A DNA stretch of 64,000 bases from Simonsiella muelleri ATCC 29453 (GCF_002951835.1 NZ_CP019448.1:2405863-2469862); one strand, 5' to 3'. Shown: positions 41,641-50,342, numbered from the stretch's first letter. Numbers and translations: made by a program. The notes: a model not told the origin generated them from the letters alone.

Positions 41641-42864
41641 TTAAGCTACTTTCTCATCCGCTTTATAGCCTTTTAATGCAAAATACACAATATAACAGTA
41701 ACATACAGCCGATACAAAATACGCTGGCAACAAACCAATGGTATCCGCAAACGCACCTTGCGCCACAGGAATAATGGCACCACCTACAATCGCTGTACAG
41801 ATAATACCCGATGCTTGTCCTGTGAACTTACCTAAACCTTTTGTTCCTAAAGAGAAAATAGTCGGGAACATAATGGAATTAAATAAGCCAATACACAACA
41901 AACACCACATGGCAACTTTTCCACCCAATAAAATCGCCAATAAAATCAACACCACTACAACAGATGCGTTAAACGCCAAACATTTATTAGGCTCAAATTT
42001 ATTCAGCACCGCCGTTCCCACAAAACGTCCTACCATGGCGCCGCCCCAATAGATTGCCAAATAATTTGCACCTGTTTCATGGCTTAATCCCGCCACTTTT
42101 TCCAAGACATTAATCATCATAGAACCAATTGCCACTTCTCCACCCACATAGCAGAAAATACCAACTGCACCTAAAATCATATGTTTATATTGCCAAACAC
42201 TGGTTTTTCCATCGTGATTATGCTCGGTTTCCTGATTGGCAATTTGACGCGCATCAGGCAATTTAATCATTGCCACCACAACCGCCAACAGCACCATAAA
42301 GCCCGCTAAACCCAAATACGGAATCTGTACTGAAGAAACTTGTTGAGCTTTGCTGGCGGTGGCATCTACGAAAATCAAAGCCGCTCCCAATGGTGGTGCA
42401 ACGGTGGTTGCCAATGAATTAAATGCTTGAATTAAAGTTAAAGTAGTGGATTCTTTTCCAGGTTTTGCCAACAAGGTTACATAAGGATTACCCGCCACTT
42501 GCAGCAACACAATGCCTGTTGCCAAAATAAACAACGCGCCCAAGAAAATGGGATAAGACGCGCTGCCTGCAGCGGGATAAAACAATACACAACCCAATGC
42601 AGCAATCAAAAAACCACCAATCACACCACCTTTATAACCAATTTTCTCTACCAATTTGCCTGCTGGAATGGACATCAACGCGTAAGCAGTAAAAAAACAA
42701 AACTGCACCAACATGGCTTGCGTGTAGCTCAAATCAAAGATTTTTTTCAAATGCGGAATCAAAATATCATTCATGCAGGTAATGAAACCCATCATAAAAA
42801 ACAGCGAAGTCAATACACCCAATGCGAGCGTATTGTTTTGAGATTGAGTTGTTTGTGAAGACAT
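41641..42864 (-). CDS. gluP: FucP/GluP-type sugar:proton symporter
   Basis: A protein of 407 residues of the major facilitator superfamily with twelve hydrophobic segments. LFFMMGFITCMNDILIPHLKKIFDLSYTQAMLVQFCFFTAYALMSIPAGKL and ATGIVLLQVAGNPYVTLLAKPG are characteristic of the fucose/glucose-galactose carriers, which bring hexoses in with protons. Neisseria relatives import glucose, which would then feed the Entner-Doudoroff pathway (edd at 9949). I chose the ATG at 42864 with GGAG six bases upstream; the frame is open to 42906 without a ribosome site. Confidence 0.88.
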   Translation of the reverse strand: MSSQTTQSQNNTLALGVLTSLFFMMGFITCMNDILIPHLKKIFDLSYTQAMLVQFCFFTAYALMSIPAGKLVEKIGYKGGVIGGFLIAALGCVLFYPAAGSASYPIFLGALFILATGIVLLQVAGNPYVTLLAKPGKESTTLTLIQAFNSLATTVAPPLGAALIFVDATASKAQQVSSVQIPYLGLAGFMVLLAVVVAMIKLPDARQIANQETEHNHDGKTSVWQYKHMILGAVGIFCYVGGEVAIGSMMINVLEKVAGLSHETGANYLAIYWGGAMVGRFVGTAVLNKFEPNKCLAFNASVVVVLILLAILLGGKVAMWCLLCIGLFNSIMFPTIFSLGTKGLGKFTGQASGIICTAIVGGAIIPVAQGAFADTIGLLPAYFVSAVCYCYIVYFALKGYKADEKVA

Positions 42865-42986
42865 GGAATCACTCCAAATATTTTTGTAATCGGAAGTAGT
42901 TATCATATATCCGCTTAATCGTATTTGGCAAATGATATTTATTGATGAATATGAATCAGTTATTTCTTAGGCAGTATGATTGTATG

Positions 42987-43095
42987 AAACCTTTGTAAAA
43001 CAGTAAAATAACAGAACGCGGGTAACTCATTCGCGTTTTCAGGCATTAGAAAAGCGCATCGTGAAAAAATGCGCCCAAGATGGAGCAAAGGTTTC
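42987..43095. repeat. MITE-like element (GAAACCTTTGCAAAA family), 109 bp
   Basis: GAAACCTTTGTAAAA left and GCAAAGGTTTC right. The right end runs directly into a DUS. This is a second copy of the family nested at 4701-4873. Confidence 0.7.
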
Positions 43096-43110
43096 AGGCT
43101 GCCTGAAATT

Positions 43111-43172
43111 AGAACCCCCATTCACAAAAAAATCAATAAAATCAAGTAAAAAATCTTATGAATACAGGTTCT
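43111..43172. repeat. MITE-like element (AGAACC family), copy 6
   Basis: AGAACCCCCATTCA and TGAATACAGGTTCT ends enclose an AT-rich core, 62 bp in all. It sits just after the stop of the permease gene. Confidence 0.65.
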
Positions 43173-43185
43173 AAAGCTCTATAAA

Positions 43186-43968
43186 TTAGTGCTGCTGATT
43201 GGCGTTGTATTTTTTCTCTAAACGCGTGAAAATCCAACTCAAACACATGGTCATGATTAAATAAATTAATGCAATGGTATAAAGTGGTTCTTCGTAAATA
43301 GAATAACGCCCTGAAATGGTTTTTTGCACATACGCCAATTCTGCCACCGCAATCGCCGACGCCAGCGAGCTATCTTTCAATAATGTAATGAATTCATTGG
43401 CAATTGGCGGCAACATACGGCGCAAGGCTTGCGGTAAAATAATAAAACGCATCGCTTGTGCATACGTCAACCCCAATGAACGCGCCGCTTCCATTTGCCC
43501 CTTGTCAATAGACTGAATGCCTGCGCGGAAAATTTCCGTGATGTATGCACCTGCATTGACCGTTAAGGCAAATACGCCTGCAATCAACGCTCCATGATTG
43601 CGGCGCAATTCAGCCGCCAAATCGCCACTGATTAACAATCCATCATTTGGATTAATCAGCGCAACCGACCACACAAAATGCCAAATAAAAATTTGTACAA
43701 ACAAAGGTGTACCACGAAACAAGGTAACATACACACCCGATAATGTACGTAAAATAAACATGATGATTTTGACAAACGCACCGCCTTTTTCTATTTTAAT
43801 GATTCGTGCCAATGCACCCATCAAACCCAAAATCGTGCCGCCCAATACCGCCACCGCCGTGATTTCCAAAGTCAACAATGCTCCTTTGAAAAACATATCA
43901 CGGTATTCCCAAATAATATCAAAACGGAAATCGGTAAATTGTTTCAAAAATACAAAAATATCATTCAT
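43186..43968 (-). CDS. Amino-acid ABC transporter permease (HisM/GlnP type)
   Basis: A protein of 260 residues with five to six membrane segments. The EAA loop for contact with the ATPase is clear (EAARSLGLTYAQAMRFIILPQALRRMLPPIANEFITLLKDSSLAS), together with the family-typical VYVTLFRGTPLFVQIF. Polar amino acids are the usual substrates. No binding protein or ATPase gene is adjacent, so it works with parts encoded elsewhere or is an orphan. I chose the ATG at 43968; the frame is open to a TTG at 43983. Confidence 0.88.
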   Translation of the reverse strand: MNDIFVFLKQFTDFRFDIIWEYRDMFFKGALLTLEITAVAVLGGTILGLMGALARIIKIEKGGAFVKIIMFILRTLSGVYVTLFRGTPLFVQIFIWHFVWSVALINPNDGLLISGDLAAELRRNHGALIAGVFALTVNAGAYITEIFRAGIQSIDKGQMEAARSLGLTYAQAMRFIILPQALRRMLPPIANEFITLLKDSSLASAIAVAELAYVQKTISGRYSIYEEPLYTIALIYLIMTMCLSWIFTRLEKKYNANQQH

Positions 43969-44201
43969 ATACAAAAAATCCAAAAAATACTGCGGTCAGC
44001 CGCCTAAAGCGCATCATTTTACCGCAAACGTCATCTTATGTATGGAAAAATTCAAATTATTCGGTTACATTGCTCAACTTTAATGTTTATTAGACAAGTT
44101 CTTTTATGGTCGTTTAAAATGAAATTTAAAGCGACGATATATTTCAAATTTTTAAAAGGCATCATGATTTCAGGCAACCTGAAAGACAAAAGCCCAAAAT
44201 A

Positions 44202-44274
44202 AGAACCTGTATTCATAACCAACGTGAAATGATTTTTGTCCCAGTTGGTGCGAATGACTGTGAATACAGGTTCT
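44202..44274. repeat. MITE-like element (AGAACC family), copy 7
   Basis: AGAACCTGTATTCA and TGAATACAGGTTCT ends, 73 bp. Its interior is the reverse complement of the CAACTGGGACAAAAATC tract of the full-length copies. The rest of the 43969-44382 region holds one degenerate DUS. Confidence 0.7.
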
Positions 44275-44382
44275 AAAATATAGTCAAATGCAGAAAAAGT
44301 GCATAATTGATTAAAAAACGTTAAAATTGTGCCATCTTTAATTTGCCAAAATATTAAAAGCCAATTCACTAAGGAATTCATT

Positions 44383-44991
44383 ATGTTTAAGACACATTTT
44401 CGCCAAATGGTAATAGCAACAGTATTAATGGGTAGTTTGGGCGGTTGTGCCGTGGGTGTGATAGGTGGTGCAACCGCCCTAGCGTCGGTAGCCGACCGTC
44501 GAAGCGCAGGTTCACAAGCCGATGACCAAATTATGGAATTACAAATCAAAGCCAAAGCTAGCTCCACGTTGCGCAAAAATAATACCTCTAATTTCAAACC
44601 TTCATTGTCAGTGGTTAGCTACAACCGTCATGTGTTACTCTTAGGTGTGGTAGCAAGCGAAGCCGACCGCCAAATGGCAGAGCAAATTGCACGCGCCGAA
44701 CGCAGCGCACAAGCTGTTTATAATCACATCACAGTGGTGGATTCAGGACGCACTTTAACCAATATCAGCAATGACACACTGATTACCTCGCGTGTCCGCA
44801 CCAGTTTGTTGAATTTGGACGGCGTGTACCCTGGTCATGTGAAAGTGGTTACGTTCAACGGCATCACTTATGTGATGGGTTTACTCACTCCCACACAACA
44901 AGAATTGGTTAATCAACGTATTAGCACCACATCAGGCGTACAACGTGTGGTTACTTTATACGAAAATTATGTTGAACCTGTTACCAACTAA
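44383..44991 (+). CDS. BON-domain lipoprotein (YraP/DolP type)
   Basis: A protein of 202 residues. The signal MFKTHFRQMVIATVLMGSLGGC gives a lipobox with lipidated Cys22, followed by a short Gly/Ala region and two BON domains (about 50-115 and 122-190; VVSYNRHVLLLGVVASEADRQMAEQIAR and VKVVTFNGITYVMGLLTPTQQ). It is an outer-membrane lipoprotein, and relatives support envelope integrity; the meningococcal counterpart is the GNA2091 antigen. AAGGAA lies nine bases before the ATG at 44383. A mobile repeat of the AGAACC family starts six bases after the stop. Confidence 0.9.
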   Translation: MFKTHFRQMVIATVLMGSLGGCAVGVIGGATALASVADRRSAGSQADDQIMELQIKAKASSTLRKNNTSNFKPSLSVVSYNRHVLLLGVVASEADRQMAEQIARAERSAQAVYNHITVVDSGRTLTNISNDTLITSRVRTSLLNLDGVYPGHVKVVTFNGITYVMGLLTPTQQELVNQRISTTSGVQRVVTLYENYVEPVTN

Positions 44992-44996
44992 TTCTA

Positions 44997-45158
44997 AGAA
45001 CTTTCATTCACAGCCAAGCGCGATGCGTTTTTGTACCATTTAGCACGCCTGCTGCGTTGAATTTCACGCCAATAGGAACACTATTAGATGAAATTCGCCT
45101 GACATTCGCACCAACTGGGACAAAAATCCATTTCACGTTGGCTGTGAATACAGGTTCT
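44997..45158. repeat. MITE-like element (AGAACC family), copy 8, full length
   Basis: AGAACTTTCATTCACAGCC left, GCTGTGAATACAGGTTCT right, 162 bp. Its interior is closely similar to copy 2 over most of its length. Confidence 0.8.
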
Positions 45159-45278
45159 AAGGTTTTGACATATTTCAGGCAGTCTCAACTTTCAGGCTGC
45201 CTGAAAAATGATGGTGATTTTACAATATTTGTTATTTGATCTCTGGCGGTTTTCAGGCTGCCTGAAACGGAACACACT

Positions 45279-45968
45279 ATGTCGTACGAATACGAAGATT
45301 ATGAAAATGATGATGAACCAAGACGCAAAATGAGTCTTGGCACAATTTTATTGAGTTTATTATTACTGGGAACTGTGGTTGTTATTGGTTTAATTGTATT
45401 GGTTTATTTTAAATTAACCAGCATTGACACCAAACCCATCAACACCAATCCAGCCACCATGACCGCACCCGTACAACCTGTGGAAAAAATGTCGCCCGAT
45501 GGCAAACGTGTGATTCAATCGCCGATGTACGCCAACACCGCCAATGGTGCCAGTGTACCAGCTACCAGTAGTGCAGCTGTGGCACGTAGTAAAGATGCCG
45601 ATGATGCTGTGAAAAACTTGCGAGACAACGGTGATGGTGTGGTAAGTAACACGATGCCACTGGAAAACAGTCGTTCTTTAACCAATGGCGCAACACAAGC
45701 GAAAAAACCGCGTCGTCGCCGTGAAAATAATGGTAATAACGACACCATGCCAATACCGACTACACGTAACCGCAATAATCATTCGTATGACACACAAGAC
45801 GAAATTCCATTGCAACCGATTAATCGTGGTGAGCGCCCATTGACACCACGCCGTTCCAATAACAGCAATTCAGAGAACCATTCAGCGCAACGTGCTGCGC
45901 CACAAGCTGAACGTCCACTTGCTCCGATTCGTCAAAAGCAGTCTGAAGAAATTAATGAATTATTTTAA
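45279..45968 (+). CDS. Single-pass membrane protein with disordered tail
   Basis: A protein of 229 residues. An acidic N-terminus (MSYEYEDYENDDEPRRK) precedes one membrane segment (about 20-46, ILLSLLLLGTVVVIGLIVLVYF). The rest is low-complexity and rich in Asn, Arg, Pro and Ser, with a basic patch KKPRRRREN near residue 150. Topology suggests a long periplasmic tail. No family is recognised. It stands alone before tRNA-Lys; a DUS lies just before the start (45250-45264). Confidence 0.6.
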   Translation: MSYEYEDYENDDEPRRKMSLGTILLSLLLLGTVVVIGLIVLVYFKLTSIDTKPINTNPATMTAPVQPVEKMSPDGKRVIQSPMYANTANGASVPATSSAAVARSKDADDAVKNLRDNGDGVVSNTMPLENSRSLTNGATQAKKPRRRRENNGNNDTMPIPTTRNRNNHSYDTQDEIPLQPINRGERPLTPRRSNNSNSENHSAQRAAPQAERPLAPIRQKQSEEINELF

Positions 45969-46010
45969 AATTTAAAATCAATGAAATAATGAAATAAAGC
46001 GATATTTGAA

Positions 46011-46039
46011 TTGACAATATAAAAATACCGTTTTAGAAT
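46011..46039 (+). promoter_or_regulatory. Promoter of tRNA-Lys
   Basis: TTGACA, 17 bases, TAGAAT, followed by a GC-containing discriminator region; the tRNA begins 18 bases later. Confidence 0.8.
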
Positions 46040-46057
46040 GCGGACTTCTTATCAGAT

Positions 46058-46133
46058 GGGTCGTTAGCTCAGTCGGTAGAGCAGCGGACTTTTAATCCGT
46101 TGGTCGAGCGTTCGAATCGCTCACGACCCACCA
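46058..46133 (+). tRNA. tRNA-Lys, anticodon TTT
   Basis: 76 bases including CCA. GGGTCGT pairs with ACGACCC in the acceptor stem, the anticodon loop is CTTTTAA, and the T loop is GTTCGAATC. Its 3' end is the insertion site of the integrative element: the integrase stop codon is only four bases away. Confidence 0.96.
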
Positions 46134-46137
46134 AATT

Positions 46138-47220
46138 TTACAAGCCTAAACAGTTGTTTAGGCTTTTTTCTTTTGTCCCCGAATTATCGGATTTTTTGGA
46201 TTGTGTCCAAATTGTGTCCCAATTTAACAGTAAATTATCCGCGTGGTCTTGCAAGTGTTGTGATGAAAGATGTGCGTATTTCTGCACCATTTCCAAACTT
46301 TCCCAACCACCCATTTCTTTGAGAGCCAAAAGCGGTACGCCACTTTGCACCAACCAACTTGCCCATGTGTGGCGTAAGTCATGCCATTTGAAATTACTAA
46401 TCCCAGCTTCTTTTAAGCCTTTTCTCCAAATGCGATGACTGACCGCTTTAACAGGCTGCCCTTTGCTGTTATTAAACACAAAAGGCGTGGTTTTCTGTCG
46501 GACTGCCAAAACCTGTAATGCCACCTGATTAAGCGGTACGCCCAAAGCCTGACTGTTTTTAGTCTCATCAGGATAAATCCATGCGATACGCCGTTTTAAA
46601 TCAATCTGTTCCCATTTTAAATTCAACACATTATTTTGTCGCAAACCTGTTACTAGTGAAAAAATAATCATATGCTGCATATAGGGCAAGTTTTCAAAGG
46701 CATGAACCAATTTTTGGGCTTCCTGCGGTTTGAGCCAGCGAATGCGTTTTTTCGGCTCTTTGTACAATGTGAGTTTGGGGGCTTTACTCAACCAGTCCCA
46801 TTCATTCACGCATTTGTTCAAAATGGAACGAATTAACGCCAAATAGCGGTTTTTCGTACTGTTTGAACAAGGCAATTCACTAACCACTTTCATAATCGTT
46901 TTGCGGTCTAAATCTTGCAAATACCGACCACGCAAGGCGGTTAATTGCCGAATACGACAAATATCGTCTTCAATACTCTTTTTGTCTTGTTTCTCCTTAA
47001 TCCATTTGGCGGCAGCTTCGTCCCATAAATGTTTTGGCAGCACACCTAAATGCTGTTGCTGCCAAATTTCATGTTCTAACTGCACTCTGTACGCTTGAGC
47101 CTTCGCCTTGTCGCTGGTGCCAGTAGAGCGTCTAATTCGCTGATTGCCTGCTCTGATGTCAAGATACCAAACGCCGTCTCTCTGGTAGATACCTTTGTTT
47201 TTACTTTGCTTTTTGGACAT
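46138..47220 (-). CDS. int: Tyrosine-recombinase integrase
   Basis: A protein of 360 residues with an N-terminal DNA-binding arm domain (GIYQRDGVWYLDIRAGNQRIRRSTGTSDK), a core-binding domain and the catalytic domain. The active residues are visible: Arg in TGLRQNNVLNL, the His-X-X-Arg-His box in KWHDLRHTWASWL, the third His/Trp region in GWESLEMVQKYAHLS and the nucleophile Tyr there. The 3' end of the gene contains the terminator hairpin next to tRNA-Lys. Its 5' 145 bases overlap the excisionase-like gene in another frame. GGAG lies nine bases before the ATG. Confidence 0.93.
   Translation of the reverse strand: MSKKQSKNKGIYQRDGVWYLDIRAGNQRIRRSTGTSDKAKAQAYRVQLEHEIWQQQHLGVLPKHLWDEAAAKWIKEKQDKKSIEDDICRIRQLTALRGRYLQDLDRKTIMKVVSELPCSNSTKNRYLALIRSILNKCVNEWDWLSKAPKLTLYKEPKKRIRWLKPQEAQKLVHAFENLPYMQHMIIFSLVTGLRQNNVLNLKWEQIDLKRRIAWIYPDETKNSQALGVPLNQVALQVLAVRQKTTPFVFNNSKGQPVKAVSHRIWRKGLKEAGISNFKWHDLRHTWASWLVQSGVPLLALKEMGGWESLEMVQKYAHLSSQHLQDHADNLLLNWDTIWTQSKKSDNSGTKEKSLNNCLGL
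46142..46169. terminator. Terminator after tRNA-Lys, within the end of the integrase gene
   Basis: AAGCCTAAAC / GTTTAGGCTT stem of 10 bp with a 4-base loop, then TTTT on the plus strand. It ends tRNA-Lys transcription at the element boundary, and it encodes the last codons of the integrase on the other strand. Confidence 0.8.
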
Positions 47221-47423
47221 TGTTGTTCACTCCGTTGTTGAAGTGATGTCTGTACGACATCATTTTCAAGTGATTGAAGAAACTCGTCAAGTTTCGCCTG
47301 ACGAATGCAATAGGCTCGCCCGATTTTCGCCGCAACCAGTTTTCCTGCTCTGATGTATTCGCGTAGGGTTTCGGGGTGACAATGGGCGAGCTTGGCAGCT
47401 TCAGTTACGGTGTAGGTTTTCAT
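47076..47423 (-). CDS. Excisionase-like helix-turn-helix protein
   Basis: A protein of 115 residues. The first 55 (TVTEAAKLAHCHPETLREYIRAGKLVAAKIGRAYCIRQAKLDEFLQSL) are a MerR-like/excisionase winged helix (HTH_17). A polar tail follows. AGGA lies six bases before the ATG. It overlaps the 5' end of the integrase gene by 145 bases, which ties the two by translation or transcription. A directionality factor for element excision is the natural reading, inferred from fold and position. Confidence 0.75.
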   Translation of the reverse strand: MKTYTVTEAAKLAHCHPETLREYIRAGKLVAAKIGRAYCIRQAKLDEFLQSLENDVVQTSLQQRSEQQCPKSKVKTKVSTRETAFGILTSEQAISELDALLAPATRRRLKRTECS

Positions 47424-47521
47424 GGTTTTTCCTGTTTGGGCAAGCTATCTTCACGTTTATTCATCGTTTTTCCTTTTGAAAAATTTCAGGCAGCCTGAAA
47501 AAATTCAAACTGCCCAAACCA

Positions 47522-47965
47522 TTACAAAATCAATGACGCAATCAACACGCCCACTTGCACAACCAACAAAATCATCATTAAGCGAAAAGTCCGAGTTTCT
47601 AAGCTCTGAAATAAGTCCACCGACATTTCACTAAATTGGTCTTGAATGCGCTTGCTAACTTGGGCAAACAATTTGTTTTCGTTTTCAGCCAGCATTTGTG
47701 TGTTGGTATGCAAAATTTCCTGAATAACCAAATTTTTTTGTTGGCTGAATGCGTCCGCCGACCCGACAATCGCGTTGGCTTTTTTCGTCAATTCATCAAG
47801 GAAAAATTGCTGTTGCGCTTGATGTTGCGCCACCAGTTCCGCCATTTCGCGGCGTTGAATTAACATCATGGCAATAATTGGGTCATCTGCCGTCATTTTA
47901 TAGCCTGTCAAGTCATAGAGTTCAACAAGCAACTTTTGCACTTCGTCATGCTGTTTCGGGTTCAT
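47522..47965 (-). CDS. traM: TraM-like conjugal transfer protein (IncP type; StbC-like)
   Basis: A protein of 147 residues from the ATG at 47965, overlapping the end of traL by 20 bases. It has a polar N-terminus (MNPKQHDEVQKLLVELYDLTGYKMTADDPIIAMMLIQRREM), a long coiled coil, and a C-terminal membrane segment (RLMMILLVVQVGVLIASLIL). This layout and its position directly after traL match RP4 TraM and the StbC proteins. RP4 TraM is needed for efficient mating. An in-frame ATG at 47980 has no ribosome site. Confidence 0.7.
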   Translation of the reverse strand: MNPKQHDEVQKLLVELYDLTGYKMTADDPIIAMMLIQRREMAELVAQHQAQQQFFLDELTKKANAIVGSADAFSQQKNLVIQEILHTNTQMLAENENKLFAQVSKRIQDQFSEMSVDLFQSLETRTFRLMMILLVVQVGVLIASLIL

Positions 47966-48701
47966 GGCTGATTTCCGCATCAGTTAAGGGAATGGCATCA
48001 AGCTGGCTGAAAATGCTTTCTTTAACCATATTCAGACGGCGTTTTTCAGCGAACCGAAATTCAGGTGATACTTTCACTTCTTCAAACGTCAAATTCATTT
48101 CCGTCATGGTCGTAATGTCTTTGCCGTAGGTATCGGCTGCCAAAGATTCAATTTTTACAATGCCCAAAATGCGTTCTTGGTTGGCTTTATAAACAGAAAA
48201 TTCTTTGAATGTTTTGCCTTTCAATTCAATTTTGCCGTTATGCTCGTTCAACCAAACAATCACATCGGCATTGTGTTTTTCCAAAATCTTGTCCAAACCT
48301 TTCACACATTCGGTCAGAGCTTGCCCACCGTCCAATGGTACATGGAACACCAAGCGGACACCTTCTTCTGCCAATGCGTTAGCCGTGTCGTTTTCTGCCA
48401 TATAATTCATCAAAGGCGAAAAAGTCGCCGAGCCATTGTCCACTACCGCGAAACCGTCTTGATAAATCAAGGCTTCTACCAAATCATCAAATGGGCGTGT
48501 ATTGATGGAATCATCATCATTTAAGATATTGATGACTTCTGCATTAAATGCTGGATAGTTGGCAAATGAATGATTTTGTGGGTCAGTATCGTAACAATGT
48601 AAATGTGTGGTTTTGCCTTGCAAATATTGCACCACCAAAGACGCAATAAATGTTTTCCCCACACCGCCCTTGCCTTGTGCTACCATGTGAACTTCTTGCA
48701 T
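47946..48701 (-). CDS. traL: TraL-like P-loop ATPase (StbB-like)
   Basis: A protein of 251 residues of the ParA/MinD-like class. It has a deviant Walker A (VHMVAQGKGGVGKTFIASLVVQYL), a Walker A' equivalent (HCYDTDPQNHSFANY), DGFAVVDNGSATFSPL and the family-typical INTRPFDDLVEAL. It resembles RP4 TraL from memory throughout. It is translationally coupled to traM. Such proteins influence conjugation and plasmid positioning in the cell. GGAA lies five bases before the ATG. Confidence 0.8.
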   Translation of the reverse strand: MQEVHMVAQGKGGVGKTFIASLVVQYLQGKTTHLHCYDTDPQNHSFANYPAFNAEVINILNDDDSINTRPFDDLVEALIYQDGFAVVDNGSATFSPLMNYMAENDTANALAEEGVRLVFHVPLDGGQALTECVKGLDKILEKHNADVIVWLNEHNGKIELKGKTFKEFSVYKANQERILGIVKIESLAADTYGKDITTMTEMNLTFEEVKVSPEFRFAEKRRLNMVKESIFSQLDAIPLTDAEISHEPETA

Positions 48702-48794
48702 AAAAATTCCTTTAAAAATAGCCCCTTATTCTGTACGATAAGGGGCGTTAGGTTTATCAAAAAAAGAATATTGGATTATTCAGGCTGCCTGAAA

Positions 48795-49355
48795 TTATTT
48801 CACATCTACCCATTTATGACCGCAAGCGTATTTTTCCGTGTGTGGCTGTGAATGAGACAATGAGCCACCAAATCCGCCAATACTGCGCACCATGCGCGTA
48901 CAGTACACCGTTTGTAATTCGGTTTTGACCGTAGTCCATTCGTGGTTTTCGTAGGCAGCGCAATAGCTGGGTTTAGTTTTACTCACAACAAAACGGCGAT
49001 TTTGACCCAAACCCACATAATGCCCGATTTTATTCAACTCGGCGGCATCGCAACGTCCAGCACCCTTTGCCAACGCATTAACCAGTTGGGGCATATTCGG
49101 TTCTCTGCTGGACGGACACAAATTCAAGAAATCCTTACGCGCCTGAATGGTTTTATATGGCTTTTTCAGTTTGATGGAAAAATAGCGGTGCAAAGATTCC
49201 GCGCATTCGTTCGGACGTTCTGCGCTGGACAAGCACAAAATTGCTTCACACGCCAAGCGGGTATCGCCTGTGAGCAAATCGTCTGCATGAGCCGAAAGCG
49301 GCACAAAAAAAGTGGCAGAAACAGCCGTTACCACCAGCAATTTTTTCATTTTCAT
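48795..49355 (-). CDS. trbM: TrbM-like conjugal transfer protein
   Basis: A protein of 186 residues with a signal peptide (MKMKKLLVVTAVSATFFVPLSAHA, cut before DDLLTGDTRLACEAILCLSSAERPNEC). The Cys-rich start CEAILCLSS...PNECAESLHRYF and length match the TrbM/KikA family of IncP and IncN-type transfer systems, periplasmic proteins associated with mating. Eight cysteines suggest disulfides. GGAG lies nine bases upstream. It forms a leftward unit with traL and traM, separated from traL by 90 bases with a DUS. Confidence 0.78.
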   Translation of the reverse strand: MKMKKLLVVTAVSATFFVPLSAHADDLLTGDTRLACEAILCLSSAERPNECAESLHRYFSIKLKKPYKTIQARKDFLNLCPSSREPNMPQLVNALAKGAGRCDAAELNKIGHYVGLGQNRRFVVSKTKPSYCAAYENHEWTTVKTELQTVYCTRMVRSIGGFGGSLSHSQPHTEKYACGHKWVDVK

Positions 49356-49454
49356 GATAAAACACTCCTAAAATAGATAGGTTAAAACAGTCATTTGCAA
49401 AAATTTTGCAAAACAAAACCAGCTTGTTCAAACTGGCTTGGGTTTGCAACCATT

Positions 49455-49880
49455 TCAGGCTGCCTGAAATACTTTTTCATCAGAAAAATAAGTGTTTGGG
49501 TAACGGCGGTAAATGCTTTTTCTCAAACGCTCATACGTGGCTTGGACATTGGGAAACTTACGCTTTTTCCTGCTTCTGACCATTTCTAGCATGACTTGAC
49601 CGCGCCCATTTTTCGGCGGACGGTATACGGCAATTACTTCAACCAAACCGTTGCGTTCGCGTACCAGCATAACTGTTTCACGGTTCAAATCATCATAGGT
49701 AATTTTGTCGTAGTTACCAATCAAACTGTCCACACTGAATTTTGCGTGTGTCAGCGCGGTTTCACGGCTCATGCCATGCGCCAACATCTTTTTAAATTGG
49801 CTGTAAATATGGTTGCGCTGTTGAGCAAATTTAGGCTCGGCAATCGGTTTTAAGATTTGAGCCAAGGTTTTGTTTTTCAT
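49455..49880 (-). CDS. Hypothetical protein of the leftward transfer operon
   Basis: A protein of 141 residues, MKNKTLAQILKPIAEPKFAQQ to DEKVFQAA, from the ATG at 49880 with AGGTG five bases upstream. It is basic (many Lys and Arg, for example RSRKKRKFPNVQATYERLRKSIYRRYP), mostly helical and has no signal peptide. Cytoplasmic, possibly nucleic-acid binding. I do not recognise a family. It is the first gene of the leftward operon that begins at the repressor-controlled promoter near 50302-50330. Confidence 0.6.
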   Translation of the reverse strand: MKNKTLAQILKPIAEPKFAQQRNHIYSQFKKMLAHGMSRETALTHAKFSVDSLIGNYDKITYDDLNRETVMLVRERNGLVEVIAVYRPPKNGRGQVMLEMVRSRKKRKFPNVQATYERLRKSIYRRYPNTYFSDEKVFQAA

Positions 49881-50263
49881 AACAACACCTAAATCAATTA
49901 AAACATTGCAACCACTCACCCAGCCAAAGCTAAGCGAGCGGTGCAACTTCATAAGGAATAATTTTAAAAACAATATTTAAAATCACACGATTTCATAGCG
50001 GAGCATTGCTCAACGCTGCCTGAAACCCTGTATTCGCTGCCTACTGCCGCAGCGTTAGAACCATTCCGTAGATAGATTCCAGCATTGGGAATACGTCCCA
50101 ATTCATCAAGATACGTTCAAATTGTCGCCTGTTCACGGACGCACAATGCGCTACCCGTATGCACGGACATTTCAACTGCTTGGGGCTGATTGAATGCAGC
50201 CTGAAACCCAATTACACGACTTACTTTCTGAAATCAATCAGGGAAGTTGGGTTACTTGCGTTT
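49881..50263 (-). other. Long leader of the leftward operon
   Basis: About 400 bases between the leftward promoter and the first gene. It is unusually GC-rich for the region and has tight repeats such as GCATTGTGCG and GGAATACGTCCC / GGGACGTATTCC, suggesting RNA structure. A 17-codon frame (MSVHTGSALCVREQATI) lies inside on the minus strand. A partial DUS is present. It could be an antitermination or regulatory leader. Confidence 0.45.
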
Positions 50264-50280
50264 CCAAATTGTTAAAGAAC
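50264..50280 (-). promoter_or_regulatory. boxA-like antitermination site
   Basis: GTTCTTTAACAATTTGG on the minus strand, about 15-30 bases after the leftward start site. It matches the boxA of ribosomal RNA leaders (TGCTCTTTAACA...). Confidence 0.6.
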
Positions 50281-50301
50281 TGTGATACCTGCACAGCTCA
50301 A

Positions 50302-50342
50302 ATTAAACACTACGTTTAAGAAAAAATCAACACTTTGTTTAA
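50302..50342 (-). promoter_or_regulatory. Leftward promoter with two repressor operators (PL/OL-like)
   Basis: On the minus strand TTGATT, 17 bases, TTTAAT. Operator 1 (50303-50319, TTAAACACTACGTTTAA read on the plus strand) covers the -10, operator 2 (50326-50342) covers the -35. The core is nearly identical to the rightward promoter at 51600-51628. Confidence 0.75.

Noticed and set aside
44052..44597. 181-codon frame antisense to the BON lipoprotein and its leader
   Set aside because: Overlaps a well-supported gene and a mobile repeat, with unlikely composition.
50100..50160. 17-codon frame MSVHTGSALCVREQATI in the leftward leader
   Set aside because: No ribosome site and it lies in a structured leader; kept only as a remark.
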